This document shows, piece by piece, positions 1-11,082 of a DNA stretch of 40,874 nucleotides; the first letter of the stretch is position 1, and each line of letters opens with the position of its first letter. This DNA is from Pseudomonadota bacterium (GTDB lineage: Bacteria; Pseudomonadota; Gammaproteobacteria; UBA9214). The position numbers were made by a program, and so were the translations under genes. The DNA lies in assembly GCA_029287615.1 (NCBI GenBank), contig JARFQV010000357.1, positions 1 to 40,874 on the forward strand. The letters are read 5' to 3'. The notes beneath the pieces are model-generated. The model was not told the origin of the DNA, ran no database searches, and saw nothing but the letters and a program-made list of their open reading frames with translations.

Positions 1-194
1 GGTTCTGGTGGTTCGGCGATTACAATCCGTCTGATACCGTTAGTGATTTCGAACGTCTCTTTCGCATCCACCTGTCCAATCTTTATCATCTGCTAGGCAA
101 GGAGTCGCCGGAATATCTGTCCCATGTCTTTACCCACGGCAGTGGAAAACCGCAACTGGGAGGCGTCATGCGTCGTGGTCAACAGGGCGGATGA
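1..194 (+). CDS. C-terminal end of a GH57-type glycoside hydrolase (partial)
   Basis: The frame beginning at base 3 is open from the window edge to a TGA at 192-194 and encodes about 63 residues. It starts FWWFGDYNP and continues with a DF-E-RLFR-HL-NLY-LLG pattern. I recognise this as the C-terminal tail seen in large bacterial family-57 alpha-amylase/alpha-glucanotransferase-like proteins. Such proteins act on alpha-1,4 glucans in the cytoplasm. The gene body lies outside the window, so the catalytic residues cannot be checked. It lies directly upstream of malQ, and the two reading frames touch or overlap, which supports a shared role in glycogen or maltodextrin turnover. The family assignment rests only on this tail. 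Confidence 0.6.
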   Translation, partial: FWWFGDYNPSDTVSDFERLFRIHLSNLYHLLGKESPEYLSHVFTHGSGKPQLGGVMRRGQQGG

Positions 195-1740
195 CGACCG
201 GTATAGAGAGTTGACCAGGGATTTGGACATATCGGATAACAATATATTGCAGGCCAGGCAAAGGTCGATCGACCTGTTCACGAGCCGTCGGGCCGGCCTG
301 TTACTTCATCCCACTTCCCTGCCCGGCCCTTCGGAGAGCGGGGACCTCGGTCAGGAAGCACACAGGTTTATTGATTTTCTGGTCAGCTGCGGTATGTCCG
401 TATGGCAGACCCTCCCCCTGGGACCTACACACGATGATCGTTCGCCATACCAGTGCCTGTCTGTGCATGCCGGAAATGAACAACTGATCAGTTTGCAATG
501 GCTCGTGGACCGGGGATGGCTGGATCAGCATCTACCACCTGAAAACGGCGTCGACGCCAGAAAGCTGCGCAGGGTTCGACTGGCGGCGGCCAGAAACGGC
601 TTCAAGCGCCATGCGGAGAATGGGGATCGGGAAGCTTACACAAAATTCCGCGACGGCCAGTCACACTGGCTGGATGACTATGCCCTCTACATGGCCTTGC
701 GTGAGGATCAGCATCACAAGCCATGGTTTGAATGGCACTTACCCCTGAGAAATCGCGATCCCGCGGAAATCTCGGCAGCACGCAAGCGGCTCGCGGCCTC
801 CATAGAACAGGTTTGTTTCGAGCAGTTTGTATTCTACCGGCAATGGGATGAACTACGTGCCCATGCACATGAACGGGGCATCACACTGTTCGGAGATCTG
901 CCGATCTTCGTCGCTCATGATAGTGCAGATGTCTGGGTGCATCGGGATCTGTTCACCCTGAATGATGCCGGTCAGCTCGAAGTGGTGGCTGGCGTACCGC
1001 CGGACTATTTTTCAGAGACCGGGCAGCGCTGGGGTAATCCTCTCTATCACTGGGAAAGGATAGAGGCGGATGATTTCAACTGGTGGATCGAAAGGGTGCG
1101 GACACAGCTGGGGCTGTTTGATCTGGTACGCCTTGATCATTTCCGGGGGTTCGAAAAATACTGGGAAATACCCGCAGAGTCAGAGACTGCAGAAAATGGT
1201 CACTGGGTATCCGCCCCCGGGACAAAGTTGTTTTACAGGCTCTATGAGGAATTCAGATCGTTACCATTGGTTGCCGAGGACCTCGGTGTGATTACACCGG
1301 AAGTCGAGGCCATGCGCCGGCAGTTCGCCTTCCCCGGGATGAAGATTCTCCAGTTTGCCTTCGAGGGTGGTCCGTCCAACCCCTACCTCCCGCACAACCA
1401 CGAACTCGATTGCGTGGTATACACGGGAACCCACGATAACGATACGACCGCAGGCTGGTTCTCGGGACTGGCGGATGAACAGAAACAGTATGTCATCGAG
1501 TACCTGGGCAGTACGGGAAACAACATGCCGTGGCCGATGATTCGCGCTGCCTTGATGTCGGTATCCTGCCTATCCGTCCTGCCGCTACAGGATGTGCTTG
1601 GTCTTGGCAGCGAACACAGAATGAACATTCCGGGCAGATCCGGTAACAACTGGCAATGGCGATTCCAGTGGGATCAGATCCCGGAAAATCTGGACCGTGA
1701 CCTCAGGCATCTCGTGGAACTCTACGGGAGAATCGGCTAG
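175..1740 (+). CDS. malQ: 4-alpha-glucanotransferase (amylomaltase, GH77)
   Basis: MalQ transfers alpha-1,4-glucan segments between maltodextrins in the cytoplasm and feeds glycogen/maltodextrin phosphorylase. The conserved core opens with RRAGLLLHPTSLPG. The GH77 catalytic triad is visible: the nucleophile Asp in LDHFRGF (codon 1135-1137), the acid/base Glu in AEDLG (1276-1278) and the third Asp in THDND (1435-1437). The start is uncertain. The longest frame begins at ATG 124. I prefer GTG 175 because GGGAGG lies 11 nt upstream, giving 521 residues. TTG codons at 211, 223 and 247 would avoid overlap with the upstream GH57 frame. The stop TAG (1738-1740) overlaps the stop of convergent glgP inside one CTAG. 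Confidence 0.93.
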   Translation: MVNRADDDRYRELTRDLDISDNNILQARQRSIDLFTSRRAGLLLHPTSLPGPSESGDLGQEAHRFIDFLVSCGMSVWQTLPLGPTHDDRSPYQCLSVHAGNEQLISLQWLVDRGWLDQHLPPENGVDARKLRRVRLAAARNGFKRHAENGDREAYTKFRDGQSHWLDDYALYMALREDQHHKPWFEWHLPLRNRDPAEISAARKRLAASIEQVCFEQFVFYRQWDELRAHAHERGITLFGDLPIFVAHDSADVWVHRDLFTLNDAGQLEVVAGVPPDYFSETGQRWGNPLYHWERIEADDFNWWIERVRTQLGLFDLVRLDHFRGFEKYWEIPAESETAENGHWVSAPGTKLFYRLYEEFRSLPLVAEDLGVITPEVEAMRRQFAFPGMKILQFAFEGGPSNPYLPHNHELDCVVYTGTHDNDTTAGWFSGLADEQKQYVIEYLGSTGNNMPWPMIRAALMSVSCLSVLPLQDVLGLGSEHRMNIPGRSGNNWQWRFQWDQIPENLDRDLRHLVELYGRIG

Positions 1741-4295
1741 ATCCAGATCATCCGTCCGGTTTCGAGCGGGTGGCTGAGCAGTCTATGATACGGATAGGCG
1801 CGAATCTGGAAGAACTGCAAGCCGGGCAGGGGGGGCAGCAGATCCAGATCGAACAGGGTCTCTCCGTCATCATTCCTACCACTAGCCTCGAACCGGAAAC
1901 ATGTGTGGGGAAGGAACTTGTTTTGTTCGTCCTCGCTGCCCACCACGCATTCCACGATTACATCCTCCGGGGCAAGACCACCCAGCTGGGCTGCCACACG
2001 GATCGGTACTTTATCACCCGTGCCGATCGATTCCCGGTTCTCGCCGATGCGGCGCAGGCTTGCCTCTGGCCAGAGTTCCCGGATCCTGGTCTTCCAGGCA
2101 GCCAGTTCACGCGCCCCTTTATTGTTATTCTCGGCAAGTGTACTGTGGCGGTATATGGCCGGGGTATAGAAATCGAGTACATAATCACGAACCATGCGCT
2201 GGGCATTGAATTTGGGAAGGACCGACTTCATCGACTCCTTTGACTTCTTGACCCATCCTTCCGAGTATCCATGCCCGTTGCGTTCGTAATACAGGGGGAT
2301 AACCTGCTTTTCCAGGATATCCAGTAATTCATTGCCTTCCTGCCAGTTGCGGAAATCGGCATCAAACTGCGGTCCATGGGGCGTGATTGCCCAGCCGTTT
2401 TTTCCGTTGTAACCCTCACCCCACCAGCCATCCAGAACGCTCAGATTAAGCACTCCATTCATGCCGGCCTTTTGCCCGGAGGTGCCGCTGGCCTCCATCG
2501 GGTATTCCGGCGTATTGAGCCACACGTCCACACCGTTGACGAGACGGCGTCCCAGTGACAGGTCATAGTTTTCCAGTAATATGATTTTCCCCATACACTC
2601 GGGACGTCTGGAGAATTCATGAATAGTACGAATCAAATGCTGCCCCGGAAGGTCATGCGGATGTGCCTTGCCGGCAAATATCAGCAATACCGGACGTTTC
2701 GGATCATTCAGCATTTTTATCAGGCGGTCCGGATCGTTAAACAGCAGTGTGGCCCGTTTGTAGGTTGCAAACCGGCGCGCAAATCCGATGATGAGAATAT
2801 CGGACTCGAATGGGGTGAGATACTGGGTCAGTCTTTCGATCTGGGCCTCACTGCATCCATTGCGCCGATGCTGGTTCATGGCGCGCTGCCAGACCTTGGA
2901 CAGCAGGTCTGTCTTCAGTGACTGGCGCAGGCTCCAGAAACTGTGATCGGGTATATCGTCGATACGTTGCCAGTATTCCTCATTCAACAGTTCATCCCGC
3001 CAGGCCCGGCCAAAACGCATGTCATAGAGATTGGACCACTCGCGCGCCAGGAACGTCTGCAGATGTACGCCATTGGTCACATGCTTGATCGGGTTTTCTT
3101 CAGGCAGGATCTGGGGCCAGATATAAGCCTCCATTTCGGCCGCGACTGTGCCATGGATGGCGCTGACGCCATTGTGAAATCGTGATCCCCTCAAGGCAAG
3201 GGAAGTCTGGTTGAAACCACCTGGGTTACCCGGGCTGGCGCCATACTGGAGAAAACGTTCCAGATCGATGCCCAGTTCCTTGACGTACTCCTCGAAATAA
3301 CTGCTGATCAGGCTGTGATCGAAGATATCATGTCCGGCCACGACAGGGGTGTGCGTGGTGAAGACGGTGCCCGAGGCCACCAGTTCAAAGGCACTGTCAA
3401 AATCCATGCCTTCAGCAACATGTTCCCGGCATCTCTCCAGACACTGGAATGCCGCATGCCCCTCATTGATATGCCAGACCGTCGGTTTCATATTCATGGC
3501 ACGCAATGCGCGTACCCCCCCGATTCCCAGCACAATTTCCTGCTGAATGCGGGTATTGGTGTCACCACCATATAGCTGATAGGTGATCACACGGTCCGCT
3601 TCCTCGTTTTCCTCCAGGTCACTGTCCAGAAGGAATAACCGGATATGTCCGGCACGGGCCTCCCAGACCCTCAGGTTTACCTTGCGTCCGGGAAGGTCGA
3701 CATGCACATGCAGCAATTCACCGTTTTTATCGGCAGCATGCCTGAGCGGAAGCTGGTTGAAATCCGTGGGTGCGTAATGGGCAATCTGCTCGCCTTCCTC
3801 GTTGATGGTCTGGGTGAAATACCCCTGGCGGTAGAGCATTCCAACCGCCACGAAGGGAATACCCAGGTCGCTGGCCGCCTTGCAATGGTCGCCCGCCAGG
3901 ATACCGAGACCACCAGAGTAGATTGGCAGGCTTTCGTGAAACCCGAATTCCGCGCAGAAATAGGCGACAAGATCCTTTTTCGCATCGAGGTACTGCTCGA
4001 TGACGGGGTGCATGGCCTGCTTTTTGTAATTGTCGTAGGCCGACAGTACCCGCTCGAAATCCTCCATGAATACACGGTCTTTGAGCGCCTTTTCCAGTCT
4101 TTTCTGCGCTACACGGCGCAGAAATGTCTTGGGATTGTGGCGGCAGGATCCCCACAGATCCTGGTCCAGGCGGGTGAACAGCCGTCGTACCTGCCTGTCC
4201 CAGCTGTAGAACAGGTCACTGGCGAGCTCTTCCAGGCGTTCGAGACCTTCCGGAATCTGTGGCTGGACTTCAAGTGTATAGCGGGTTCCTGACAT
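1737..4295 (-). CDS. glgP: Alpha-glucan (glycogen/maltodextrin) phosphorylase
   Basis: GlgP releases glucose-1-phosphate from the non-reducing ends of alpha-1,4 glucans and uses pyridoxal phosphate. The 852-residue protein starts MSGTRYTLEVQP and has the N-terminal region (LASDLFYSWDRQVRRLF) typical of the shorter, unregulated bacterial phosphorylases with a DUF3417-like start. The cofactor lysine lies in ASGTSGQKAGMNG, at about residue 609. It is transcribed towards malQ, and the two reading frames share the bases CTA at 1737-1739 so that both end in TAG. With malQ and the GH57 fragment it forms a storage-glucan degradation cluster. Confidence 0.95.
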   Translation of the reverse strand: MSGTRYTLEVQPQIPEGLERLEELASDLFYSWDRQVRRLFTRLDQDLWGSCRHNPKTFLRRVAQKRLEKALKDRVFMEDFERVLSAYDNYKKQAMHPVIEQYLDAKKDLVAYFCAEFGFHESLPIYSGGLGILAGDHCKAASDLGIPFVAVGMLYRQGYFTQTINEEGEQIAHYAPTDFNQLPLRHAADKNGELLHVHVDLPGRKVNLRVWEARAGHIRLFLLDSDLEENEEADRVITYQLYGGDTNTRIQQEIVLGIGGVRALRAMNMKPTVWHINEGHAAFQCLERCREHVAEGMDFDSAFELVASGTVFTTHTPVVAGHDIFDHSLISSYFEEYVKELGIDLERFLQYGASPGNPGGFNQTSLALRGSRFHNGVSAIHGTVAAEMEAYIWPQILPEENPIKHVTNGVHLQTFLAREWSNLYDMRFGRAWRDELLNEEYWQRIDDIPDHSFWSLRQSLKTDLLSKVWQRAMNQHRRNGCSEAQIERLTQYLTPFESDILIIGFARRFATYKRATLLFNDPDRLIKMLNDPKRPVLLIFAGKAHPHDLPGQHLIRTIHEFSRRPECMGKIILLENYDLSLGRRLVNGVDVWLNTPEYPMEASGTSGQKAGMNGVLNLSVLDGWWGEGYNGKNGWAITPHGPQFDADFRNWQEGNELLDILEKQVIPLYYERNGHGYSEGWVKKSKESMKSVLPKFNAQRMVRDYVLDFYTPAIYRHSTLAENNNKGARELAAWKTRIRELWPEASLRRIGENRESIGTGDKVPIRVAAQLGGLAPEDVIVECVVGSEDEQNKFLPHTCFRFEASGRNDDGETLFDLDLLPPLPGLQFFQIRAYPYHRLLSHPLETGRMIWI

Positions 4296-4441
4296 AATTG
4301 TGTGGTTTCCAGGTGTAGGGCATTGTATGCCGCGTAGATAGAATCCGTGCTGCTGCCTGGCGGTTCTCTCCGTTCAGAGCGCACATAATACCGGTACACG
4401 GATGATAGAAGAAACCTGGCAGGCCTGAACCAATACTAATT

Positions 4442-4527
4442 TGGTGCCGGGGGCGGGAGTCGAACCCGCACGGGCAATGCCCACCTGATTTTGAGTCAGG
4501 CACGTCTACCAGTTCCATCACCCCGGC
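4442..4527 (-). tRNA. tRNA-Leu (anticodon CAA)
   Basis: The minus strand folds as a class II (long variable arm) tRNA. The acceptor GCCGGGG (from 4527 downwards) pairs with CCCCGGC, followed by discriminator A and an encoded CCA ending at 4442. The anticodon stem CCTGA/TCAGG encloses loop CTCAAAA, so positions 34-36 read CAA and decode UUG. The T arm contains GGGTTCGACTCCC. It stands alone between divergent queA and downstream glgP on the same strand. Confidence 0.96.
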
Positions 4528-4540
4528 ATTCCGGATTCGT

Positions 4541-4568
4541 AGTATAAGGCATAGCAACGGGCGGGCAA
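4541..4568 (-). promoter_or_regulatory. Probable sigma70 promoter of tRNA-Leu
   Basis: On the minus strand TTGCCC (4568-4563) is followed after 16 nt by TATACT (4546-4541). The -10 box lies 13 bp upstream of the mature tRNA 5' end at 4527, which implies a very short 5' leader. This is a motif match only. Confidence 0.45.
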
Positions 4569-4608
4569 ATCAGGGCCCTGCCTGTCACCTGTGCTACCAT
4601 CCCGCCCC

Positions 4609-6770
<2,162 letters not shown>

Positions 6771-6817
6771 TAAGCGGCTGTCAAATCGCGGTTCGATCTG
6801 TCTGAAACACGCGATAT

Positions 6818-6845
6818 TTGCTAACTAATTGTTTTGTAGTACTAT
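6818..6845 (+). promoter_or_regulatory. Candidate promoter upstream of yajC
   Basis: TTGCTA (6818-6823) and TACTAT (6840-6845) are separated by 16 nt in the AT-rich 108-nt gap between tgt and yajC. The box lies about 34 nt before the yajC ATG, and AAAGGA precedes that ATG. It would allow yajC-secD-secF to be expressed independently of queA-tgt. Motif evidence only. Confidence 0.35.
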
Positions 6846-6878
6846 TTTTATTTCAATCAGATAAAAGGACTGCATTCC

Positions 6879-7208
6879 ATGAGCTTTTTTATATCCGATG
6901 CCTGGGCACAGGCGGCTCCCCAGGGTGAACCGAATGCCCTGATGAGCTTTCTGCCGCTGATACTCATCTTTGTGGTTTTCTATTTCCTGCTGATTCGTCC
7001 GCAAACCAAGCGAGCCAAGGAACACAAGACCATGGTAGAGGCCCTCGCCAAGGGCGATGAAGTAGTAACCAACGGAGGACTGCTGGGCCAGATTACCAAG
7101 GTTGGTGATAATTTCCTGGTTGTTGAAGTGGCGGAGGGCACCGAGGTAAAGGTGCAGAAGCAGGCCGTTGCAAGCCTGATGCCGAAAGGAACAATCAAGG
7201 GTCTATAA
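6879..7208 (+). CDS. yajC: Sec translocon accessory subunit YajC
   Basis: YajC is a small inner-membrane protein that associates with SecDF. The 109-residue protein has one N-terminal membrane segment (SFLPLILIFVVFYFLLIRPQ, about residues 24-43) followed by a basic cytoplasmic tail carrying the family pattern KGDEVVTNGGLLGQI. The family usually has about 110 residues. It is 45 nt upstream of secD. The start ATG 6879 is preceded by AAAGGACTGCATTCC. Confidence 0.96.
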   Translation: MSFFISDAWAQAAPQGEPNALMSFLPLILIFVVFYFLLIRPQTKRAKEHKTMVEALAKGDEVVTNGGLLGQITKVGDNFLVVEVAEGTEVKVQKQAVASLMPKGTIKGL

Positions 7209-7253
7209 AATTTCGCGCGGATTCTTCAGCCGCACTACGCAGGAAGCCGTTTC

Positions 7254-9107
7254 ATGATTAACCAGTACCCCGTATGGAAGTATTTACTGATTATCGCCAT
7301 CATCCTGGCTGGTGTGCTCTATGCCTTGCCCAATCTGTACGGGGAGGATCCCGCGATACAGATCTCAGCTGTCCGGGCTGAGGCCGTGAGCGATGAAATC
7401 AGCGATTCCTTGCAGAGGGTGCTCAGGGAATCCGGGGTGCCCGTCAAGTCCACCGAACTGGCGGACGGACAGCTTCTGGTCAGGTTCCCGGACACGGAGA
7501 CCCAGCTCCGTGCTGTCGACTATATCAAGGCGTCGCTGGACAGTGGATACGTTGTAGCCCTGAATCTCTCACCAGCCACTCCGAACTGGCTGAGATCACT
7601 GAATGCACTGCCCATGTACCTTGGCCTGGATCTTCGTGGGGGGGTGCATTTTCTCATGGAAGTAGACATGAGGGCGGCTATACAGCAGGCGATGGAACGC
7701 AACGCGGGTGACATACGCACCTTGCTCCGCAAGGAAAAGGTCCGCTACTCGATCATCCGGCCGGGGCTGGATTCGGTCAGTATCAAGTTCAGGAACGAAC
7801 AGGAGCGTGAAAAGGCCATTGACGTCATCGATCGGGATTTCGGCAATCTGGTGCTGACCAGTCTCGATGACGATGGTATCGAACTGGTGGCAAGCCTGAG
7901 TGATGTTGAAGTGCGGGAAACTGAGAAATTTGCCTTGCAGCAGAATATCCTGACATTGCGCAATCGTGTGAATGAACTCGGTGTGGCCGAGCCGGTAATC
8001 CAGCAGCAGGGTAGTCAGCGAGTAGTCGTGCAGTTGCCGGGTGTTCAGGATACCGCGACGGCAAAGCGTATCCTGGGTGCAACAGCTACCCTGGAGTATC
8101 GCGCTGTTGATATCGAGCATGACGTGGATAAGGCCCTGGCAGGCGTCACGCCCCCGGGTTCAAGACTGTATCGTGAGCGGGATGGCCAGCCCATACTGCT
8201 CAAGAAACAGGTCATCGTGACCGGTGACCAGATCGTGAACGCCCGCTCCGGCTTTGACCAGAATTCCGGCAGTCCGATGGTGAGTGTAACCCTCGATGGA
8301 AAGGGGGCGCAGAAAATGCTGGCCTTCACCAAGGAAAGCGTGGGTAAACCCATGGCCGTGGTGTTTATTGAAAACCGCAATATCGTGCGGCTCGTGGACG
8401 GGGAACCGGTCAGAACGACCCGTAAGGTCGAGGAGGTCATCAGTGTGGCCACCATACGCGATGTCTTCAGCAAGCGTTTCCAGACCACGGGACTGGACAG
8501 CCCCAAAGAGGCACACGAGCTTGCCCTGTTACTGCGTTCAGGCGCACTGGCAGCGCCTATCAATATCATCGAGGAACGAACGATCGGGCCAAGCCTGGGC
8601 AAGGAAAACATCGAGCAGGGATTTCTTTCGGTCGTAATCGGTTTCTGTCTGGTACTGGTCTTCATGGCGCTGTACTACCGGGTGTTCGGGCTGGTTGCGG
8701 ATCTGGCGCTTACCCTCAACCTGGTGCTTATGGTTGCCATACTTTCGTTGCTGCAGGCAACGCTGACCATGCCGGGCATTGCCGGTATCGTCTTGACCGT
8801 AGGTATGGAAGTTGATGCCAATGTGCTGATCTTTGAACGCATTCGTGAGGAGCTGCGAAACGGTAACAGCCCGCAGGCGAGTATACATGCCGGATACGAG
8901 AAGGCCTTTTCCACGATAGCGGACGCTAATATCACCACGCTCATCGCCGCGATAGTACTTTTCAGTTTCGGCACCGGACCCGTCAAGGGTTTTGCGGTAA
9001 CACTTACGATCGGGATACTGACCTCGATGTTTACGGCAATAATGGGTACGCGCGCGGTGATCAACCTGATCTACGGGAACCGGCGTGCTGCCAGGTTGCT
9101 GATATGA
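7254..9107 (+). CDS. secD: Protein translocase subunit SecD
   Basis: SecD, with SecF, uses the proton gradient to pull substrates out of SecYEG on the periplasmic side. The protein has 617 residues, close to the E. coli length. It has an N-terminal membrane helix (about residues 8-25), the family motif LGLDLRGGVHFLMEVD, a large periplasmic domain, and a C-terminal block of membrane helices containing TLNLVLMVAILSLLQ and the motif GMEVDANVLIFERIREE. secF follows after a 97-nt spacer. Confidence 0.97.
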   Translation: MINQYPVWKYLLIIAIILAGVLYALPNLYGEDPAIQISAVRAEAVSDEISDSLQRVLRESGVPVKSTELADGQLLVRFPDTETQLRAVDYIKASLDSGYVVALNLSPATPNWLRSLNALPMYLGLDLRGGVHFLMEVDMRAAIQQAMERNAGDIRTLLRKEKVRYSIIRPGLDSVSIKFRNEQEREKAIDVIDRDFGNLVLTSLDDDGIELVASLSDVEVRETEKFALQQNILTLRNRVNELGVAEPVIQQQGSQRVVVQLPGVQDTATAKRILGATATLEYRAVDIEHDVDKALAGVTPPGSRLYRERDGQPILLKKQVIVTGDQIVNARSGFDQNSGSPMVSVTLDGKGAQKMLAFTKESVGKPMAVVFIENRNIVRLVDGEPVRTTRKVEEVISVATIRDVFSKRFQTTGLDSPKEAHELALLLRSGALAAPINIIEERTIGPSLGKENIEQGFLSVVIGFCLVLVFMALYYRVFGLVADLALTLNLVLMVAILSLLQATLTMPGIAGIVLTVGMEVDANVLIFERIREELRNGNSPQASIHAGYEKAFSTIADANITTLIAAIVLFSFGTGPVKGFAVTLTIGILTSMFTAIMGTRAVINLIYGNRRAARLLI

Positions 9108-9204
9108 GAAGCACCGGGATCGATCCACGCAAGGTGAGATCCGGAAAGGCATCTCGTATGGTTTTTTCAATCTCTGTGCCTGCTAACACCCGATAGGAAA
9201 CAAT

Positions 9205-10140
9205 ATGCATCTGCTCGGTAAAAAAACCACGATTGACTTCATGGGCAAGCGGAAAATCGCTTTAGCCCTGTCCGTTTTACTGCTCGTTGTCTCGATTGGA
9301 TCCCTGGTTGTTCGCGGGCTGAATTTCGGGATCGATTTTACGGGCGGAACACTGATCGAAGTGGGATATGCAGAGGCGGTCGAGCTGACCGGAATACGCG
9401 ACACACTTGATGCTGCAGACCTGACAGGTGCCCAGGTGCAGCACTTCGGAACCTCGCGCGATGTGCTGGTGAGGATTGCACCCCGGGACGATCAGAGCAG
9501 TGCGCAGCTGAGCGAGCGTGTCCTCACGGCACTTCGCGATCACAACCCGAAGGTTGACATGCGACGGGTAGAGTTTGTAGGCCCTCAGGTAGGGGAGGAA
9601 CTCACCGAACAAGGCGGGCTGGCCTTGTTGTACGCGCTGATCGGTATCCTGATTTACGTTGGTCTGCGATTTCAGTGGCGCTTTGCCGTCGGTGCGGTGG
9701 CGGCACTGTTTCATGATGTGCTGATCATCATCGGCATGTTTTCCCTGTTTCAGTTTGAATTCGATCTCACGGTGCTGGCGGCACTGCTGGCAATTATCGG
9801 TTATTCGCTCAACGACACGATTGTGGTCTTCGACCGCATCCGGGAGAACTTCCGCAAGATGCGCAAGGGCAGTCCGCTGGAGATCATGAACCAGTCGATC
9901 AACCAGACACTCGCCCGCACCTTGATGACATCCTTTACCACCCTGCTGGTTCTGTTTTCATTGTTCATCTTCGGTGGGGAGATTATCCATTCCTTCTCGC
10001 TGGCGCTGATCAGCGGTGTTCTGGTGGGAACCTATTCTTCAATTTATGTGGCCAGCACGACTGCCCTGGCACTTGGTGTTACCAAAAGTGATCTGATGCC
10101 GGTAAAGAAAGAGGGTGCGGAGGTTGATGACCGGCCCTGA
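9205..10140 (+). CDS. secF: Protein translocase subunit SecF
   Basis: SecF is the partner of SecD in the inner-membrane export motor. The protein has 311 residues. It contains an N-terminal helix (KIALALSVLLLVVSIGSLVV), the signature GIDFTGGTLIEVGY, a periplasmic loop, and five further helices including the conserved SLNDTIVVFDRIRENFR. AGGAAACAAT directly precedes ATG 9205. It ends the yajC-secD-secF unit and converges on suhB, with a long hairpin between them. Confidence 0.97.
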   Translation: MHLLGKKTTIDFMGKRKIALALSVLLLVVSIGSLVVRGLNFGIDFTGGTLIEVGYAEAVELTGIRDTLDAADLTGAQVQHFGTSRDVLVRIAPRDDQSSAQLSERVLTALRDHNPKVDMRRVEFVGPQVGEELTEQGGLALLYALIGILIYVGLRFQWRFAVGAVAALFHDVLIIIGMFSLFQFEFDLTVLAALLAIIGYSLNDTIVVFDRIRENFRKMRKGSPLEIMNQSINQTLARTLMTSFTTLLVLFSLFIFGGEIIHSFSLALISGVLVGTYSSIYVASTTALALGVTKSDLMPVKKEGAEVDDRP

Positions 10141-10161
10141 TGGACAGGTGGCCTGAATACC

Positions 10162-10204
10162 AGCCCGCATTTCTCACCTCGCCCCGCGGTGAGAGATGCG
10201 GGCT
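10162..10204. repeat. 17-bp hairpin at the secF/suhB convergent junction; repeat copy 1
   Basis: The left arm 10162-10178 (AGCCCGCATTTCTCACC) and right arm 10188-10204 (GGTGAGAGATGCGGGCT) pair over 17 positions with one G-T mismatch around a 9-nt loop. The right arm runs into the suhB stop codon (CTA at 10203-10205). The stretch 10185-10206 matches 38812-38833 at the folD stop at 20 of 22 positions. It probably acts as a bidirectional terminator or mRNA-stabilising stem. There is no U-tract on either side, so it is not a canonical intrinsic terminator. Confidence 0.7.
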
Positions 10205-11000
10205 AGCCGGATAGAGCCGGCGTGATATGGGGCCGGATCTTTTTCAGCATGGCGGCAAAGACCTTGGGGTTCCCGGTGACCAGATTGCCGCTTTCCAGGT
10301 AATCATGTCCGCCGCTGAGGTCTCCGACCAGACCACCCGCTTCCTGGATCAGTAGTATGCCGGCAGCCATATCCCATTTGCTGAGTCCGATTTCCCAGAA
10401 ACCATCCAGTCTGCCCGAGGCTACGTAGGCCAGGTCCAGGGCAGCGGAGCCAGCGCGACGAATGCCCGCAGTCGGGGGTAGCAGTGCGCGGAACATTTCC
10501 AGATAGGCATCGAGATGCTGCTGGTCCTTGAAGGGAAAGCCGGTACCCAGAAGAGCGCCATCCAGGCTGGTACGCGTGGCGACACGAATCCGCATTTCGT
10601 TGAGCTGAGCCCCCGCACCGCGTGACGCTGTGAACAACTCCTGGCTGAGCGGATCATAAACGACTGCCTGTTCGAGTCTTTTCCCGTGTTGCAGCGCAAT
10701 CGAAACGGCGAATTGCGGAAAGCCGTGAAGAAAATTGGTAGTGCCATCCAGGGGGTCGATGATCCACTGGTATTCATCGCCTGCCTGGGTGCCGCTTTCC
10801 TCAGCCAGAATGCCATGATTCGGATAGGACTTGCGCAGCGTGGCGATAATTTCCTGTTCGGCCTGCTTGTCTACCTCAGTGACAAAATCATTGCGGCTCT
10901 TGGCGGTGACCGATAGCTGTCCAACCCGGTCGAGTGCCCGTACGATGAGATTACCGGCATTTCGTGCCGCGCGTACGGCAATGTTGAGCATCGGTTGCAT
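10203..11000 (-). CDS. suhB: Inositol-1-monophosphatase family protein SuhB
   Basis: SuhB hydrolyses inositol monophosphates and in enterobacteria also acts with NusA/NusG in rRNA antitermination. The 265-residue protein has the metal-binding motifs of the family: LAEESG, the signature DPLDGTTNFLHGFP, and SKWDMAAGILLIQEAGG. The start MQPMLNIAVRAARNAGN is family-like. Linkage to secDF is conserved in gammaproteobacteria. Its stop TAG is formed by the CTAG end of the repeat hairpin at 10162-10204. Confidence 0.95.
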   Translation of the reverse strand: MQPMLNIAVRAARNAGNLIVRALDRVGQLSVTAKSRNDFVTEVDKQAEQEIIATLRKSYPNHGILAEESGTQAGDEYQWIIDPLDGTTNFLHGFPQFAVSIALQHGKRLEQAVVYDPLSQELFTASRGAGAQLNEMRIRVATRTSLDGALLGTGFPFKDQQHLDAYLEMFRALLPPTAGIRRAGSAALDLAYVASGRLDGFWEIGLSKWDMAAGILLIQEAGGLVGDLSGGHDYLESGNLVTGNPKVFAAMLKKIRPHITPALSG

Positions 11001-11082
11001 GAGAGACTGATCCAGGAAAGTTCTGCCGGGGATGAGAGGGTGTGAAGAATACCAGAGTTGGACTGGCTGCGTTGCAAACCGG

